Origin: Kosmotoga arenicorallina S304
GTDB taxonomy: Bacteria > Thermotogota > Thermotogae > Petrotogales > Kosmotogaceae
Assembly: GCF_001636545.1 (NCBI RefSeq)
Contig: NZ_JFHK01000002.1
Span: forward strand, 1-64,000
Reading direction: 5' to 3'
Length of the DNA stretch: 64,000 nt
In this document: in pieces, positions 44,900-54,826 of the stretch
Numbering within the stretch: the first letter of the stretch is position 1
Layout: each line of letters opens with the position of its first letter
Position numbers and translations under genes: made by a program
Notes under the pieces: generated by a model
What the model was told of the DNA's origin: nothing
The model's input: only the letters and a program-made list of their open reading frames with translations
The model's database searches: none

Positions 44900-47377
44900 T
44901 CATTTCTTCCCCTCGAAAAGTGAAAGCTGATCTTTGTGCATTTTGCTCTTTTTTGACTTCCTGATCTTTGATATTTCCTCAGCTGTGAGCACTTTAACGG
45001 TTTTGTCAAGGGAGCTGCTTTTCACTATGACGCGAAGGATTTCTTTTGCCCTTTGCAAAACGATCTGTGGAATTCCTGCGAGTTTTGCGACTTCAATGCC
45101 ATGAGATTGTTCCGCGACGCCATCCACTACCCTGTGCAAGAAAAGGATACCGTTTTCTGTTTCCTTTATTGCAACAGTGATGTTGTGTATTCCCCTGTAC
45201 ATGTTCGCAAGTTCTGTGAGCTCTGTGAAGTGAGTAGCAAATATTGTATGGCAGCCAATTGCCTCATAGATAAACTCGGATACGGACCATGCGATGCTTA
45301 TTCCATCAAAGGTGCTTGTTCCCCTGCCAACTTCATCAAGAACGACAAGGCTGTCTTCGGTTGCCTTAGAGAGAATTGAAGCTGTTTCCATCATTTCCAC
45401 CAAAAAGGTGGACTTCCCGCCTGCTACATCATCTCTCGCGCCTATTCTTGTAAATACCCTGTCGTAAATAGGCAATAAAGCTTCTTCAGCGGGAACAAAA
45501 GAACCGATTTGCGCCATTATTGAGCACAAAGCTATTTGCCTAATAAAAGTTGATTTCCCGCTCATGTTTGGTCCGGTAAGGACATAGAAGCTTCTATCTT
45601 CTCCAAAGGTGATGCTGTTCGGCACAAAATCTTTGACATATCTTTCTACCATCGGGTGCCTTGAGTTTTTTAGTATTAATCTATCTTTTGAAAATACCGG
45701 TCTGACATAGTTGTATTTACGGGCAACAGTAGCAAGAGATTGATAAACATCCACTTCTGAAAGAAGTCGGGCAGCATTTTTCAACTTATCCTTGCTTTTG
45801 CTTAATTGATCGCACAATTCAGAGAAGAGCTCACGTTCCATAATTTCTATTTTCTCGCTGGCGCTTAGCATTTTATCTTCAAATTCTTTGAGTTCAGGTG
45901 TTATGAAGCGTTCTGAATTCACAAGGGTTTGCTTTCTCACATAATCCTCAGGTACCCTTTCAAGCTGCGCCTTTGAGACTTCGATAAAATAACCAAATAC
46001 CTTATTGTATTTCACTTTAAGATTATTTATACCCGTTCTTTGCTTCTCCCTTAGTTCAAAGTCTTTAAGTTTCTCTTTTGCACTAAACAAAAGCTCTCTA
46101 AGTTCATCAAACTCCTTGCTGTACCCTGCTTTGATGACTTTACCGTCGCCGGGAGTCGCAGATGGTTCATCTTCGAGGGCTCTTTCAAGCAGTTCTTGCT
46201 CCTGTGAGAAGTCGGGAATTTCTTCAGCAAGTTGAAGGAAAACATTGTTCGTTTCAAAGAGTTCCTTAACATAGGGCAACACTTGAAGAGTTGATCTCAG
46301 CGACTGAAGATCTCTCGGGACAGTTCGCCCCGAGGCTATCCTCGTGTTGATTCTTTCAATATCAAAGACCCTTTTCAAAAACTCGCGAAGCTCTTCCAGC
46401 AGTAGTGAATCGTTAACCAGAGCCTCTACATAGTCAAGGCGCTTATTTATCTCTGACTTTGATGTCAACGGAGCCAGAATCCACCGCTTTAAGCAACGTG
46501 TCCCCATTGCGGTAGATGTCTCTTTTAAAGTTTCAAAAAGAGAACCCTTCTTCTCCGATGGCAAAAGCGAAAGGTTCTCAATTGTCGCAGAATCCAGCTG
46601 CATATGATCTGGAGCCAGAAGTTTTATGGGAAGTGAGAAATGTGTGAAGGCCTTAAATTGAGTCATTTCAATATATTTGAACAAAGTACCAAGTACTGTT
46701 ATTTCCTCATTAGAGAGTTCCAGAGCATCCAGCGATACAAGGCCGTAAAACCTCTTTGTGTATTCAACGCTTGAACTGAAACCAAAATGCCAATCTTCAA
46801 GGCTCTCAACAAATAAATTTCCCGTCTCTGAAACAAGAAAATCCTTGTGCTCTTTCAGGGATTCTTGAAGTATCAGTTGTGAAGGTCTGTATTTCTCTAT
46901 AAGGTCTTTTGCCTCTTCAAGCTCAACAACCGCTGTGCCCACTTCACCAGTCGATATATCAGTGATCGCAAAAGCCATTCTACCTTTATGGACACCCATT
47001 ATTGAAAGATAATTATTCTTTTCCATAGGAAGCAGATCATCTTCCATGATAGTTCCGGGAGTGAGCACCCGTGTGACTTCCCTTTTTACAAGCCCCTTTG
47101 CAACCGACGGATCTTCTACCTGTTCGCAAATAGCCACTTTGAAACCCGCGTCAAGGAGTTTCTTAACGTATTGGTCAACCGCATGGTACGGAACACCTGC
47201 CATGGGGTTGCCATTTCACGAAGTAAGAACTATCTGAAGGGTCTCGGAAATCTTTTTGGCGTCATCAAAGAAGGCTTCGTAGAAATCTCCCAACCTGAAC
47301 AGGAGAATGCAGTCTTTGTAGTTATTCTTTATCTCAAGATATTGCCTCATCATAGGAGTTAGTTCCCTCAGTGCCAA
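44900..47377 (-). pseudogene. mutS: MutS DNA mismatch repair gene with in-frame TGA at codon 54
   Basis: From TTG 47377 (GGGAGG upstream) the frame reads [14 protein letters not shown] and reaches [10 protein letters not shown], with the mismatch-recognition Phe32-Tyr-Glu34, then stops at TGA 47218-47216. Beyond it the same frame continues NGNPMAGVPYHAVDQY, the normal MutS sequence, for 771 more codons with Walker A TGPNMSGKST, Walker B LVVLDEVGRG and the helix-turn-helix end intact. The TGA stands where homologues usually have Arg. Restart at ATG 47203 would give 767 residues lacking the Phe-x-Glu clamp. It is either a true nonsense mutation or a sequence error. It heads the 14-gene run. Confidence 0.85.
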
Positions 47378-47410
47378 GTCCCGAACCTCCCTATATCAGC
47401 TGCCTTCACT

Positions 47411-47443
47411 TTAATATTAAAAGCCGGCGCGCATTGCGCCGGC
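47411..47443 (-). terminator. Terminator of clpP
   Basis: On the minus strand: GCCGGCGC, 5-nt loop, GCGCCGGC, then TTTTAATATT. It separates clpP from mutS. Confidence 0.8.
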
Positions 47444-47460
47444 AATTTCATTGATGTCTG

Positions 47461-48075
47461 TTAAGCTTTAATTTTTGCCTTTTTGGGCTCGATAACCTTA
47501 TCTACCAATCCGTATTCAACAGCCTGTTGAGCGCTCATATAAAAATCCCTGTCGGTATCGCTTTCGATTTTCTCCAAGGATTGCTCTGTGTGCAATGAAA
47601 GAATACGGTTAATCTCGTCTTTAATGTGCAACAATTCTCTTGTTCTAATTTCAATATCCCTTGCGGTTCCTTCAGCTCCACCCCAGGGTTGGTGAATCAT
47701 TATTCTGGAATGGGGAAGGGCATATCTTTTTCCTTTTGTGCCTCCGGCAAGGATAACAGCTCCCATAGAAGCCGCCATGCCAATACATATTGTGGAAATG
47801 TCAGGCTTTATATACTGCATAGTGTCATAAATGGCAAGGCCGGCAGTAACTGAACCACCCGGGCTGTTGACATAAATGCTGATATCCTTTTCGGGGTCCT
47901 GAGACTCAAGAAAGAGTAGTTGTGCCACTATGATATTGGAGACCTCATCATCGATAGGCCATCCAAGAAATACTATTCTTTCGTTGAGCAATTTTGTAAA
48001 AATATCGTAAATTCGTTCTCCTCTTCCTCTGTTTTCTACAACATAAGGTACTACTGGCATCATCTTGAAATCCAC
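47461..48075 (-). CDS. clpP: ATP-dependent Clp protease proteolytic subunit
   Basis: 204 residues. Serine protease of the 14-mer Clp chamber. Ser103 (GMAASMGA) and His128 (IMIHQPWGG) complete the triad with an Asp near 175 (ESDTDRDFY). Good GGAGG site. It follows remA by 3 nt. No clpX is adjacent. Confidence 0.98.
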   Translation of the reverse strand: MDFKMMPVVPYVVENRGRGERIYDIFTKLLNERIVFLGWPIDDEVSNIIVAQLLFLESQDPEKDISIYVNSPGGSVTAGLAIYDTMQYIKPDISTICIGMAASMGAVILAGGTKGKRYALPHSRIMIHQPWGGAEGTARDIEIRTRELLHIKDEINRILSLHTEQSLEKIESDTDRDFYMSAQQAVEYGLVDKVIEPKKAKIKA

Positions 48076-48078
48076 GCT

Positions 48079-48327
48079 TTATTCCTCCTGATCAGAAAAT
48101 AGCTTTTCAACCAACTTTTCGACTGGCAAAAAGGAAAAGAGAATATGCCCGCTATCGATCATGATGATCGACTTTGTTCGCTTTCCAAATGTAAGATTGA
48201 CTGTTTTTCCACTCTCAACACCGAGCTGTTTGAGCCTTTTTACAGCTGAACTATGAGCGGGCAAAACCGCCATTACTCTATCAACCACAACATAAGAATC
48301 GAATCCAATATTGACTATACTGGCCAC
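48079..48327 (-). CDS. RemA family regulator (DUF370)
   Basis: 82 residues. SIVNIGFDSYVVVDRVMAVL, then SAVKRLKQLG and FGKRTKSIIMIDSGHILFS match the RemA/DUF370 family. In Bacillus, RemA is a ring-forming DNA-binding activator of matrix genes. GTG start 8 nt after AGGGGG. It is upstream of clpP in the same direction and divergent from obg. Confidence 0.82.
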   Translation of the reverse strand: MASIVNIGFDSYVVVDRVMAVLPAHSSAVKRLKQLGVESGKTVNLTFGKRTKSIIMIDSGHILFSFLPVEKLVEKLFSDQEE

Positions 48328-48390
48328 GGGTCTTCCCCCTTTCTTCTGGCGGTGTTATTATAACATAAGAAGAAAGTGAGGGTAAGAAGT

Positions 48391-49701
48391 ATGAGTAAAC
48401 CTGAGAGCCTTATTGACACTGGAAAAATCTATGTGAAAGCCGGCAAAGGTGGAGATGGTGCTATTTCTTTCAGAAGGGAGAAATTTGTTCCCTTCGGTGG
48501 CCCGGATGGAGGGGATGGAGGAAATGGCGGCCATGTTTTTATTCGCGCGACAATAAGCAAGAACACATTAAGTGAATTTCGAAGAAAAAGAAAATTCATC
48601 GCCCCTGACGGAGAAAATGGCTCAGGTGCTAAGATGAATGGAAAAAATGGCGATAGCATAATCATAGATGTGCCTCTTGGAACACAGGTATTTAACGCCG
48701 AAACGGATGAGCTCATAGCTGACCTGAAAGAACCGGGTGAAACTGTATGTGTTGCCAGAGGCGGTAAAGGTGGCAAAGGAAATGTTCATTTTACCACTTC
48801 TGTTAATCAGGCTCCCAAAATAGCAGAAGCAGGAGATCCGGGTGAGGAATTGCATATACGCTTGGAGCTCAAATTACTCGCAGATGTGGGTCTTATTGGC
48901 TATCCTAATGTTGGAAAATCAACACTCATCTCTGTTATTTCAAACGCAAAACCCAAAATAGCAAATTATCATTTTACTACTCTGGTTCCCAATCTTGGTG
49001 TAGTGAGAATGGGAGATAGCGGATTTATTGTCGCTGATGTTCCTGGATTGATTAAGGGAGCCCATAAAGGTACAGGTCTGGGTCATAATTTTTTAAAGCA
49101 CGTTGAGCGTTGCTATCTTCTTGTGCATTTAATTGACATTGCCTCAATTGACGGTAGGGACTTTGTCCAGGATTACCACGATATCAGGAACGAACTCATT
49201 ATGCACGATCCCGATTTTGCTTCAAAGCCTGAAATTATTGTGGCAAACAAAGCTGAAGTGCTTCCAAAAGAAGAATTGGAACTACGAATAAAGCGCTTTA
49301 TAATTGAAACAGGAAAGGATATAATGCCAATTTCCGCTGCAACTGGCTGGAACATAAGAGAATTAAAAGCGAAAATGTGGGAATACATAAAAAATAGCAA
49401 GAGTTTCTTGAAGAACTTTCAAAGCGCAAAAGAGCCTAAAATGCCGAAAGTTTCTCCTGTAAGCATCAAAGAGCCAGCTTTGGATAATTTCAAAGTCAGA
49501 AGAGAAGAAAGCGGTGTGTTTGTTGTGGAAGGCCCTGCAGTTGATTATTTTAGCCATAAGATTAAGCTCAAAGAAAAGCAGGACGCTTTCCTCCTTGAGC
49601 AATTAGAAAAGGGAGGGCTTTCCAGGAAACTTAAAAAGGCAGGCGCAAAAGATGGCGACACTGTAATTTTAAATGGGAGAGAGTATGAATACAAAGAGTA
49701 A
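48391..49701 (+). CDS. obg: GTPase Obg
   Basis: 436 residues. The glycine-rich Obg domain (AGKGGDGAISFRREKF, GGPDGGDGGNGGHV, then GGKGGKGN) fills about 1-160, a GTPase domain with GYPNVGKST and DVPGLIKGAHKG follows, and a C-terminal OCT domain ends the protein. Assists 50S maturation and stress control. ATG 48391 follows GTGAGGG. It overlaps nadD by 17 nt. Confidence 0.97.
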   Translation: MSKPESLIDTGKIYVKAGKGGDGAISFRREKFVPFGGPDGGDGGNGGHVFIRATISKNTLSEFRRKRKFIAPDGENGSGAKMNGKNGDSIIIDVPLGTQVFNAETDELIADLKEPGETVCVARGGKGGKGNVHFTTSVNQAPKIAEAGDPGEELHIRLELKLLADVGLIGYPNVGKSTLISVISNAKPKIANYHFTTLVPNLGVVRMGDSGFIVADVPGLIKGAHKGTGLGHNFLKHVERCYLLVHLIDIASIDGRDFVQDYHDIRNELIMHDPDFASKPEIIVANKAEVLPKEELELRIKRFIIETGKDIMPISAATGWNIRELKAKMWEYIKNSKSFLKNFQSAKEPKMPKVSPVSIKEPALDNFKVRREESGVFVVEGPAVDYFSHKIKLKEKQDAFLLEQLEKGGLSRKLKKAGAKDGDTVILNGREYEYKE

Positions 49702-50287
49702 AAAATATGGGATTTTTGGTGGATCTTTTGACCCTGTTCATAATGGGCATCTTATACTGTGTTCATATGCTATGGAAGCCTTGAAACTCGACTTCCTGTA
49801 TGTTGTCCCGGCCTTTAACCCGCCACACAAAGACATTGTGGAAGCCCCTTTTGACAAACGTACCGAATGGTTGAAAAAGGCCTTCGTCCATGATAAAAGG
49901 GTTATAATATCAACTTTCGAAGCCGAAAAAGGGGGGCTATCTTACACTATTGAGACTGTAAGGTATTTTACCAAAAGGCATCATACCCCTCCCTATCTAC
50001 TTATAGGAGAAGATAGCGCAAGAAACATTGAATCGTGGTTTAAATTTCAGGAACTCTTGAAAGAAGCTTTCATAGTCGTGTACCCACGCTTTGAAAAAAA
50101 CGATTCGCTTATTAATAGCTCACTTCTGAACTATGAGAACAGAGGTATAAGTTTTCTGAAAGCTCCTCTTATACAGTTATCTGCCACTGAAATTCGTCAG
50201 CGAATTAAGGGCAAAAAATCAATTTTGGGAATGATTCCCGAGAGCATTTTGCCGGAGGTTGTAGCCTTTTATGAAAAAAAAGTTTGA
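49685..50287 (+). CDS. nadD: Nicotinate-nucleotide adenylyltransferase
   Basis: 200 residues. Transfers AMP to nicotinate mononucleotide in NAD synthesis. The nucleotidyltransferase motif GGSFDPVHNGH is at about 11-21, and the SATEIR motif closes the site near 176. ATG 49685 follows GGGAGAG; earlier in-frame codons are inside obg. It overlaps obg by 17 nt and dus by 17 nt. Confidence 0.95.
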   Translation: MNTKSKKYGIFGGSFDPVHNGHLILCSYAMEALKLDFLYVVPAFNPPHKDIVEAPFDKRTEWLKKAFVHDKRVIISTFEAEKGGLSYTIETVRYFTKRHHTPPYLLIGEDSARNIESWFKFQELLKEAFIVVYPRFEKNDSLINSSLLNYENRGISFLKAPLIQLSATEIRQRIKGKKSILGMIPESILPEVVAFYEKKV

Positions 50288-51224
50288 AATAGGACTCGCC
50301 CCTATGGCTGGTTATACAGATCATATAATGCGCAGTATCTCGCTCAAATGGGGTGCTGACTTTGTATTTACAGAAATGCTTAGTGTTGATGGCATTTTAC
50401 TCAATGACAGAGCCACTTCAAAACTTCTTCCTAAAAAGCCTTGCAGAGTTCAACTTTTTGGAAATGAGCCGCTAAAATTTCTGGAAGCATATAAGCGTAT
50501 TGCTGATTTAGTAACGTGGATAGATATCAATGCAGGTTGCCCTGTAAAGAAGGTAACAAGAAAAGGAGCGGGAAGCGCTTTATTGCAAAATCCGGACAGG
50601 TTAGTTTCGATAATTAAGCTGCTCAAAGAAAATACAGACAAACCAGTTTCCGTGAAGATAAGGCTTGGATGGAATGACAACAGGGTGCTTGATATAGTAA
50701 GCAAACTGATAACGGCAAATCCCGATGCCATTTTCATCCACGGAAGGACTACCAAACAAAAATACATGGGAGAAGCAGATTGGGAAGCCATTTCTAAGGC
50801 AGCCAAATTTTGCAGTGAGTATGAAATACCAGTGTTTGGTTCCGGCGACCTCTTTACCCCTGAAGCCATAAAAAAAATACACGACAATTACCCGGTAGAT
50901 GGCGTGATTGTTGCCAGAGGAGCCATTGGCAATCCATGGATATTCAAGCAGTCAAAAGAGCTGATTGAAAAGGAAACTTACGAAAAAATCACTGCATTTG
51001 AAAGGCTAAAGGCTTTTGCTGAACATTTATCCTTGCTAACAGAAGAAAAAGGATTTGAAAAGGGTATAAAAGAATCGAGGAAATTTTTTGTCGGTTATAC
51101 AAGAGGCGTAAACAACGCCGCCAAGATGAGAAACGAATATATGAGGTTGAAAACCATAGAAGAGATAAAGAATTTTCTGCTTTGCCATGGAATAGATACA
51201 GCGAGAATAAAGAACCTGAATTAA
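50271..51224 (+). CDS. dus: tRNA-dihydrouridine synthase
   Basis: 317 residues, FMN enzyme reducing uridine in tRNA. LAPMAGYTDHIMR at the N-terminus, the catalytic Cys in INAGCPVKKVTRKGAGSALL (quoted in part as GCPVKKV), FIHGRTTKQKYMG, and the phosphate-binding VARGAIGNPWIF. The DusB/Dus subtype cannot be settled from the sequence alone. ATG lies inside the nadD end. Confidence 0.94.
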   Translation: MKKKFEIGLAPMAGYTDHIMRSISLKWGADFVFTEMLSVDGILLNDRATSKLLPKKPCRVQLFGNEPLKFLEAYKRIADLVTWIDINAGCPVKKVTRKGAGSALLQNPDRLVSIIKLLKENTDKPVSVKIRLGWNDNRVLDIVSKLITANPDAIFIHGRTTKQKYMGEADWEAISKAAKFCSEYEIPVFGSGDLFTPEAIKKIHDNYPVDGVIVARGAIGNPWIFKQSKELIEKETYEKITAFERLKAFAEHLSLLTEEKGFEKGIKESRKFFVGYTRGVNNAAKMRNEYMRLKTIEEIKNFLLCHGIDTARIKNLN

Positions 51225-51276
51225 ATGTTTCTGGATTATTCGTGCATTTCCAATTTTGGGAAACAATAATACTGGT

Positions 51277-51295
51277 ATTACACTTGAAGTGTAAT
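51277..51295. promoter_or_regulatory. Perfect 19-bp palindrome upstream of tdh-kbl
   Basis: ATTACACTT-G-AAGTGTAAT, two 9-bp arms around one base, 28 bp before the tdh start. No T run follows, so it is not a terminator. The size and place fit a repressor operator for the threonine-degradation operon. Confidence 0.6.
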
Positions 51296-51322
51296 GAAAA
51301 ATCCTGCAAAGGAGGAGTCCAG

Positions 51323-52372
51323 GTGGGAACCCAATCCATGAAAGCTATTGTGAAAGAAAATCCAGGCACAGGTTTTACCGTAAGAAACGTTCCAGTACCT
51401 GAAGAACTATCTGCAAATGAAGTGTTGATAAGAGTAAAAAGAGCTTCGATCTGTGGTACTGATTTGCATATTTATGAATGGAATAACTGGGCAGAACAAA
51501 AAATACACCCTCCCCAGATTGTGGGGCACGAATTCACAGGTGAGGTTGTCAAAGTGGGGCAGGGAGTTACCCGGGTTTCTGTTGGCGATGTAGTGGTTTC
51601 AGAGACACATATTCCGTGCCAGAAATGTTTGCAGTGCAAGACTGGAAGAATGCATATTTGCAAAGACATGAATATATTGGGGGTCGATAGAGATGGTGTT
51701 TTTGCAGAATATGTTAAAGTCCCAGAAGTTGTTCTGTGGAAAGTCCCAGATGGTATTTCACCGGAGTTTGCTTCAATTATGGAACCTTTCGGAAATGCCA
51801 TTCATACAGCGCTTGTTACTGACCTTACAGGTAAAAATGTTCTTATAACCGGGGCAGGACCTATTGGTTTGATGGCTACAGCGGTTGCAAGAAGCGCAGG
51901 TGCTGCGAAGGTTATCGTGACAGAACTCAAAGAATTCAGAAAGGAACTCGCCAAAAAAATGGGAGCTGATGTAATTCTCGATCCGCGAGAAGTCGATATT
52001 GTGCATGAGGTGAAAAGGCTTACAGACGGTGATGGGGTTGACTTCTTTATGGAAATGTCAGGTAATCTTAACGCCTTTAAACAGGGGCTTGAAAGCACTA
52101 CAAACGGTGGAGAAGTTTCGCTTCTCGGTGTGTTTTCGGGTAACGTAGACTTTGATATCAATTCTCTTGTTATCTTCAAAGGGCTTACCCTTTACGGCAT
52201 CACCGGCAGGAGAATGTTTGAGACATGGCAGGTTGCCACCGAGTTGCTTAGAAACAAGCGCGTGGATCTTTCTCCGGTTGTAACCCACGTTCTAAAAATG
52301 GACGAATGGGAAAAGGGTGTAAAATCAATGTTGGATGGCATTGCCGGAAAAGTTATCCTTGAAATAGAATAA
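51323..52372 (+). CDS. tdh: L-threonine 3-dehydrogenase
   Basis: 349 residues, zinc medium-chain dehydrogenase oxidising threonine to 2-amino-3-ketobutyrate. Catalytic-zinc Cys44 in [16 protein letters not shown], then the structural-zinc cysteines in [15 protein letters not shown]. The NAD motif is [12 protein letters not shown] 51323 follows GGAGGAG by about 5 nt and adds five residues before MKAIV. The kbl gene follows by 19 nt and converts the product to glycine, confirming the assignment over other alcohol dehydrogenases. Confidence 0.94.
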   Translation: MGTQSMKAIVKENPGTGFTVRNVPVPEELSANEVLIRVKRASICGTDLHIYEWNNWAEQKIHPPQIVGHEFTGEVVKVGQGVTRVSVGDVVVSETHIPCQKCLQCKTGRMHICKDMNILGVDRDGVFAEYVKVPEVVLWKVPDGISPEFASIMEPFGNAIHTALVTDLTGKNVLITGAGPIGLMATAVARSAGAAKVIVTELKEFRKELAKKMGADVILDPREVDIVHEVKRLTDGDGVDFFMEMSGNLNAFKQGLESTTNGGEVSLLGVFSGNVDFDINSLVIFKGLTLYGITGRRMFETWQVATELLRNKRVDLSPVVTHVLKMDEWEKGVKSMLDGIAGKVILEIE

Positions 52373-52391
52373 ATCTTGTGGGGGTGATTTC

Positions 52392-53576
52392 ATGTTCGAT
52401 TACAGTGTCTTTTCAAAAGAAATTGAAGAACTTGAGAAAAACGGGCTTCTTATAAGAATTAAAACACTGGAAAGCCCTCAGGGAGCCTGGTTAACTATCA
52501 ATGGCAAAAAGGTGCTGAACATGTGTTCAAACAATTACCTTGGTTTTGCTTATCGAGATGAATTAAAAAAAGCTGCCATCGATGCCATTGAGAAATGGGG
52601 CGTAGGACCCGGTGCAGTAAGGACAATCGCTGGTACGATGTCAATCCACAGCGACCTTGAACGTGAACTTGCGCACTTCAAAAAAGTTGAAGCCACTGTT
52701 GTTGTTCAATCAGGATTCAACGCCAATCAGGCTGTTATTCCCGCAATAACTACTGCTGAAGATGCCATTCTATCCGACGAATTAAACCACGCCAGTATTA
52801 TAGATGGAGTAAGACTTTCAAAAGCCAAAAGGTACGTCTGGAAACACCGTGACGCAGAAGATCTTGAAGTAAAATTAAAAGAAGCCAGGGCAAATGGTGC
52901 AAGAAAGCTTCTTGTGATCACAGATGGAGTCTTTTCCATGGATGGCGATTTGGCTCCTTTGCCAGAAATAGTTGAGAAATGCGAAAAATATGATGCGCTT
53001 CTAATGGTAGATGATGCACACGGCGAAGGTGTCCTTGGTAGCCATGGTCGTGGAATTGTAGACCATTTTGGACTCCACGGGAGAGTGGATATAGAAGTCG
53101 GGACACTTTCAAAAGCTTTTGGTGTTGTTGGGGGTTTTGTAGCTGGTAAAAAAGAGCTGATTGACTACCTAAAGCAAAAGGCGCGCCCATTCCTTTTCAG
53201 CAGCTCCCTGTCACCCGCAGAAACGGGAGCCGCTCTAGCCGCGGTTAGAATACTCCAGAACGATGGAACACCTGTTGAGAAGCTCTGGGAAAATGCAAAA
53301 TACTTTAAAGGACGAATGCAGTCAATGGGTTTTGATACGGGTCACAGTGAAACTCCCATTACACCGGTAATGCTTTATGATGCCAAGCTGTCTTCCACTT
53401 TCAGCGCAAGGCTTTTTGAGGAAGGAGTCTTCGCACAGTCTATCGGTTACCCAACGGTTCCAAAAGGAAAAGCAAGAATAAGAGTTATGATTAGCGCTGC
53501 CCATACAAAAGAAGACCTTGATTATGCCCTCGAGAAGTTCGCAAAGGTCGGCAAAGAGCTGGGTATAATTAAATGA
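52392..53576 (+). CDS. kbl: Glycine C-acetyltransferase (2-amino-3-ketobutyrate CoA ligase)
   Basis: 394 residues, alpha-oxoamine synthase. Splits 2-amino-3-ketobutyrate with CoA into glycine and acetyl-CoA. The PLP lysine is Lys241 ([11 protein letters not shown]), with His134 (LNHASIIDG) and Asp207-His210 (MVDDAHGEG) in the site. With tdh it forms the threonine-to-glycine route. Confidence 0.94.
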   Translation: MFDYSVFSKEIEELEKNGLLIRIKTLESPQGAWLTINGKKVLNMCSNNYLGFAYRDELKKAAIDAIEKWGVGPGAVRTIAGTMSIHSDLERELAHFKKVEATVVVQSGFNANQAVIPAITTAEDAILSDELNHASIIDGVRLSKAKRYVWKHRDAEDLEVKLKEARANGARKLLVITDGVFSMDGDLAPLPEIVEKCEKYDALLMVDDAHGEGVLGSHGRGIVDHFGLHGRVDIEVGTLSKAFGVVGGFVAGKKELIDYLKQKARPFLFSSSLSPAETGAALAAVRILQNDGTPVEKLWENAKYFKGRMQSMGFDTGHSETPITPVMLYDAKLSSTFSARLFEEGVFAQSIGYPTVPKGKARIRVMISAAHTKEDLDYALEKFAKVGKELGIIK

Positions 53577-53594
53577 ATTACTGTAAAATAAGAG

Positions 53595-53619
53595 ATGCGG
53601 CCTTTGTGCCGCATTTTTT
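53595..53619 (+). terminator. Terminator of tdh-kbl
   Basis: ATGCGGC, 6-nt loop, GCCGCAT, then a run of T residues. Confidence 0.9.
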
Positions 53620-53636
53620 AAGCAGGTGATATCTTG

Positions 53637-54584
53637 ATGGTGAATATGCTGTTTCTGGCAATCGGATTCGCTCTTCTGGTAAAGGGAGCTGACTATCTTA
53701 TTGATGGCTCCATTGCCATTGCAAGGCGCTTTGGAGTTTCCGAGCTTTTTATAGGGCTTACCATAGTGGCCTTTGGAACAAGTGCGCCTGAACTCGCTGT
53801 AAGTGTCAAGGCAGCGATAGATGGCTCTGGAATCGCCATTGGGAATGTCCTTGGTTCAAATATTGCAAATGTTGCACTCATATTGGGTGCAACAGCGATT
53901 ATCCAACCATTGAGGATTTCAGCATCAACTACAAAAAAAGAAATGCCCTTTGTTATTTTGAGTACAGTAGCAGCAGGAATGCTATTGCTTGGCGGAAAGA
54001 TGGGACTCAATAGATTTGATGGAGTAGTGCTCTTATGCTTTTTTGCAATCTTTGTGGACTATCTTTTATCCATGGCGAAAAGTGATCGTGAATTGGATGT
54101 TGTAGTGGAAAAAAGCTTTCACCATCTTGAAGGAAAAATGCCTTTTGCAATTTTAGCAACGGTCGGTGGGCTTGCCGGAGTGCTATTTGGTTCAGACCTG
54201 GTTGTAAATTCAGGTATGAACCTGGCGAGATCTTTTGGTGTAAGTGATACCTTAATCGGCGTTACTCTGGTTGCCTTTGGAACATCTTTACCGGAACTCG
54301 TCACTTCAATAGCTGCGGGGCTTAAAAAAAGAGCTGATCTCGCAATAGGGAATATCATAGGTTCGAATATTTTCAATTTGCTTTTAGTTCTTGGCATCGC
54401 AGCTGTGGCATCGCCTATACAAAGCGACAGAGACATTACTCAGGATGTAATCTTTGCTCTTGTTTCAATAGTTCTTTTGTTGCTCTTCACCGGATTGAAA
54501 AGGAGAAAGCTTGGAAGAATTGGTGGTATGGCATTGTTGGCATTTTACTTCGTATATATTTGGTTAAGCATAGTGGCTGGATGA
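53637..54584 (+). CDS. Sodium/calcium exchanger family protein (CaxA/YrbG-like)
   Basis: 315 residues with two repeated membrane halves, each carrying the exchanger alpha motif: VAFGTSAPELAVSVKAA with GNVLGSNIANV in the first, and VAFGTSLPELVTSIAAG with GNIIGSNIFNLLLVLG in the second. The acidic residues in GTSAPE and GTSLPE bind the cations. Likely exports Ca2+ against Na+ or H+. ATG 53637 is 8 nt after AGGTG; the preceding TTG is an alternative. Confidence 0.93.
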   Translation: MVNMLFLAIGFALLVKGADYLIDGSIAIARRFGVSELFIGLTIVAFGTSAPELAVSVKAAIDGSGIAIGNVLGSNIANVALILGATAIIQPLRISASTTKKEMPFVILSTVAAGMLLLGGKMGLNRFDGVVLLCFFAIFVDYLLSMAKSDRELDVVVEKSFHHLEGKMPFAILATVGGLAGVLFGSDLVVNSGMNLARSFGVSDTLIGVTLVAFGTSLPELVTSIAAGLKKRADLAIGNIIGSNIFNLLLVLGIAAVASPIQSDRDITQDVIFALVSIVLLLLFTGLKRRKLGRIGGMALLAFYFVYIWLSIVAG

Positions 54585-54671
54585 TATGCCGTGGAGCAAT
54601 CTTCTGTAAAGCATATTTGAAAGGCTGCATCGATTCCTCATCAAATACCATTACCACATGAAAAATAAACA

Positions 54672-54694
54672 AGAGGGGACAAGTCCCCTCTTTT
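54672..54694. terminator. Hairpin terminator between the exchanger gene and tRNA-Trp
   Basis: AGAGGGGAC-AA-GTCCCCTCT followed by T residues on the plus strand; a looser T-rich tail is present on the minus strand. It can end the exchanger gene and probably also tRNA-Trp. Confidence 0.75.
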
Positions 54695-54769
54695 GGCACG
54701 CCCGGAGGGAGTCGAACCCCCAGCCTACGATTTTGGAGACCGCCGCTCTGCCAGTTGAGCTACGGGCGT
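54694..54769 (-). tRNA. tRNA-Trp (anticodon CCA)
   Basis: 76 nt including an encoded CCA end. Acceptor ACGCCCG / CGGGCGT with discriminator G. The anticodon arm GCGGT-CTCCAAA-ATCGT contains two G-U pairs and gives CCA. T arm GGGGG-TTCGACT-CCCTC. It lies 57 nt after the antiporter subunit gene on the same strand. Confidence 0.94.
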
Positions 54770-54826
54770 ACACATCACTTATTATAAAGTATGTGTTCCG
54801 TATTTTCAAGTGGAAAAGTCCGGGAT

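Noticed and set aside
47216-47218. TGA in mutS read as selenocysteine
   Set aside because: The site is normally Arg, no SECIS-like hairpin was noticed downstream, and MutS is not a selenoprotein.
51182-51322. N-terminal extension of threonine dehydrogenase back into dus
   Set aside because: The extra 47 codons cross the palindrome and the GGAGGAG ribosome site and have no family similarity.
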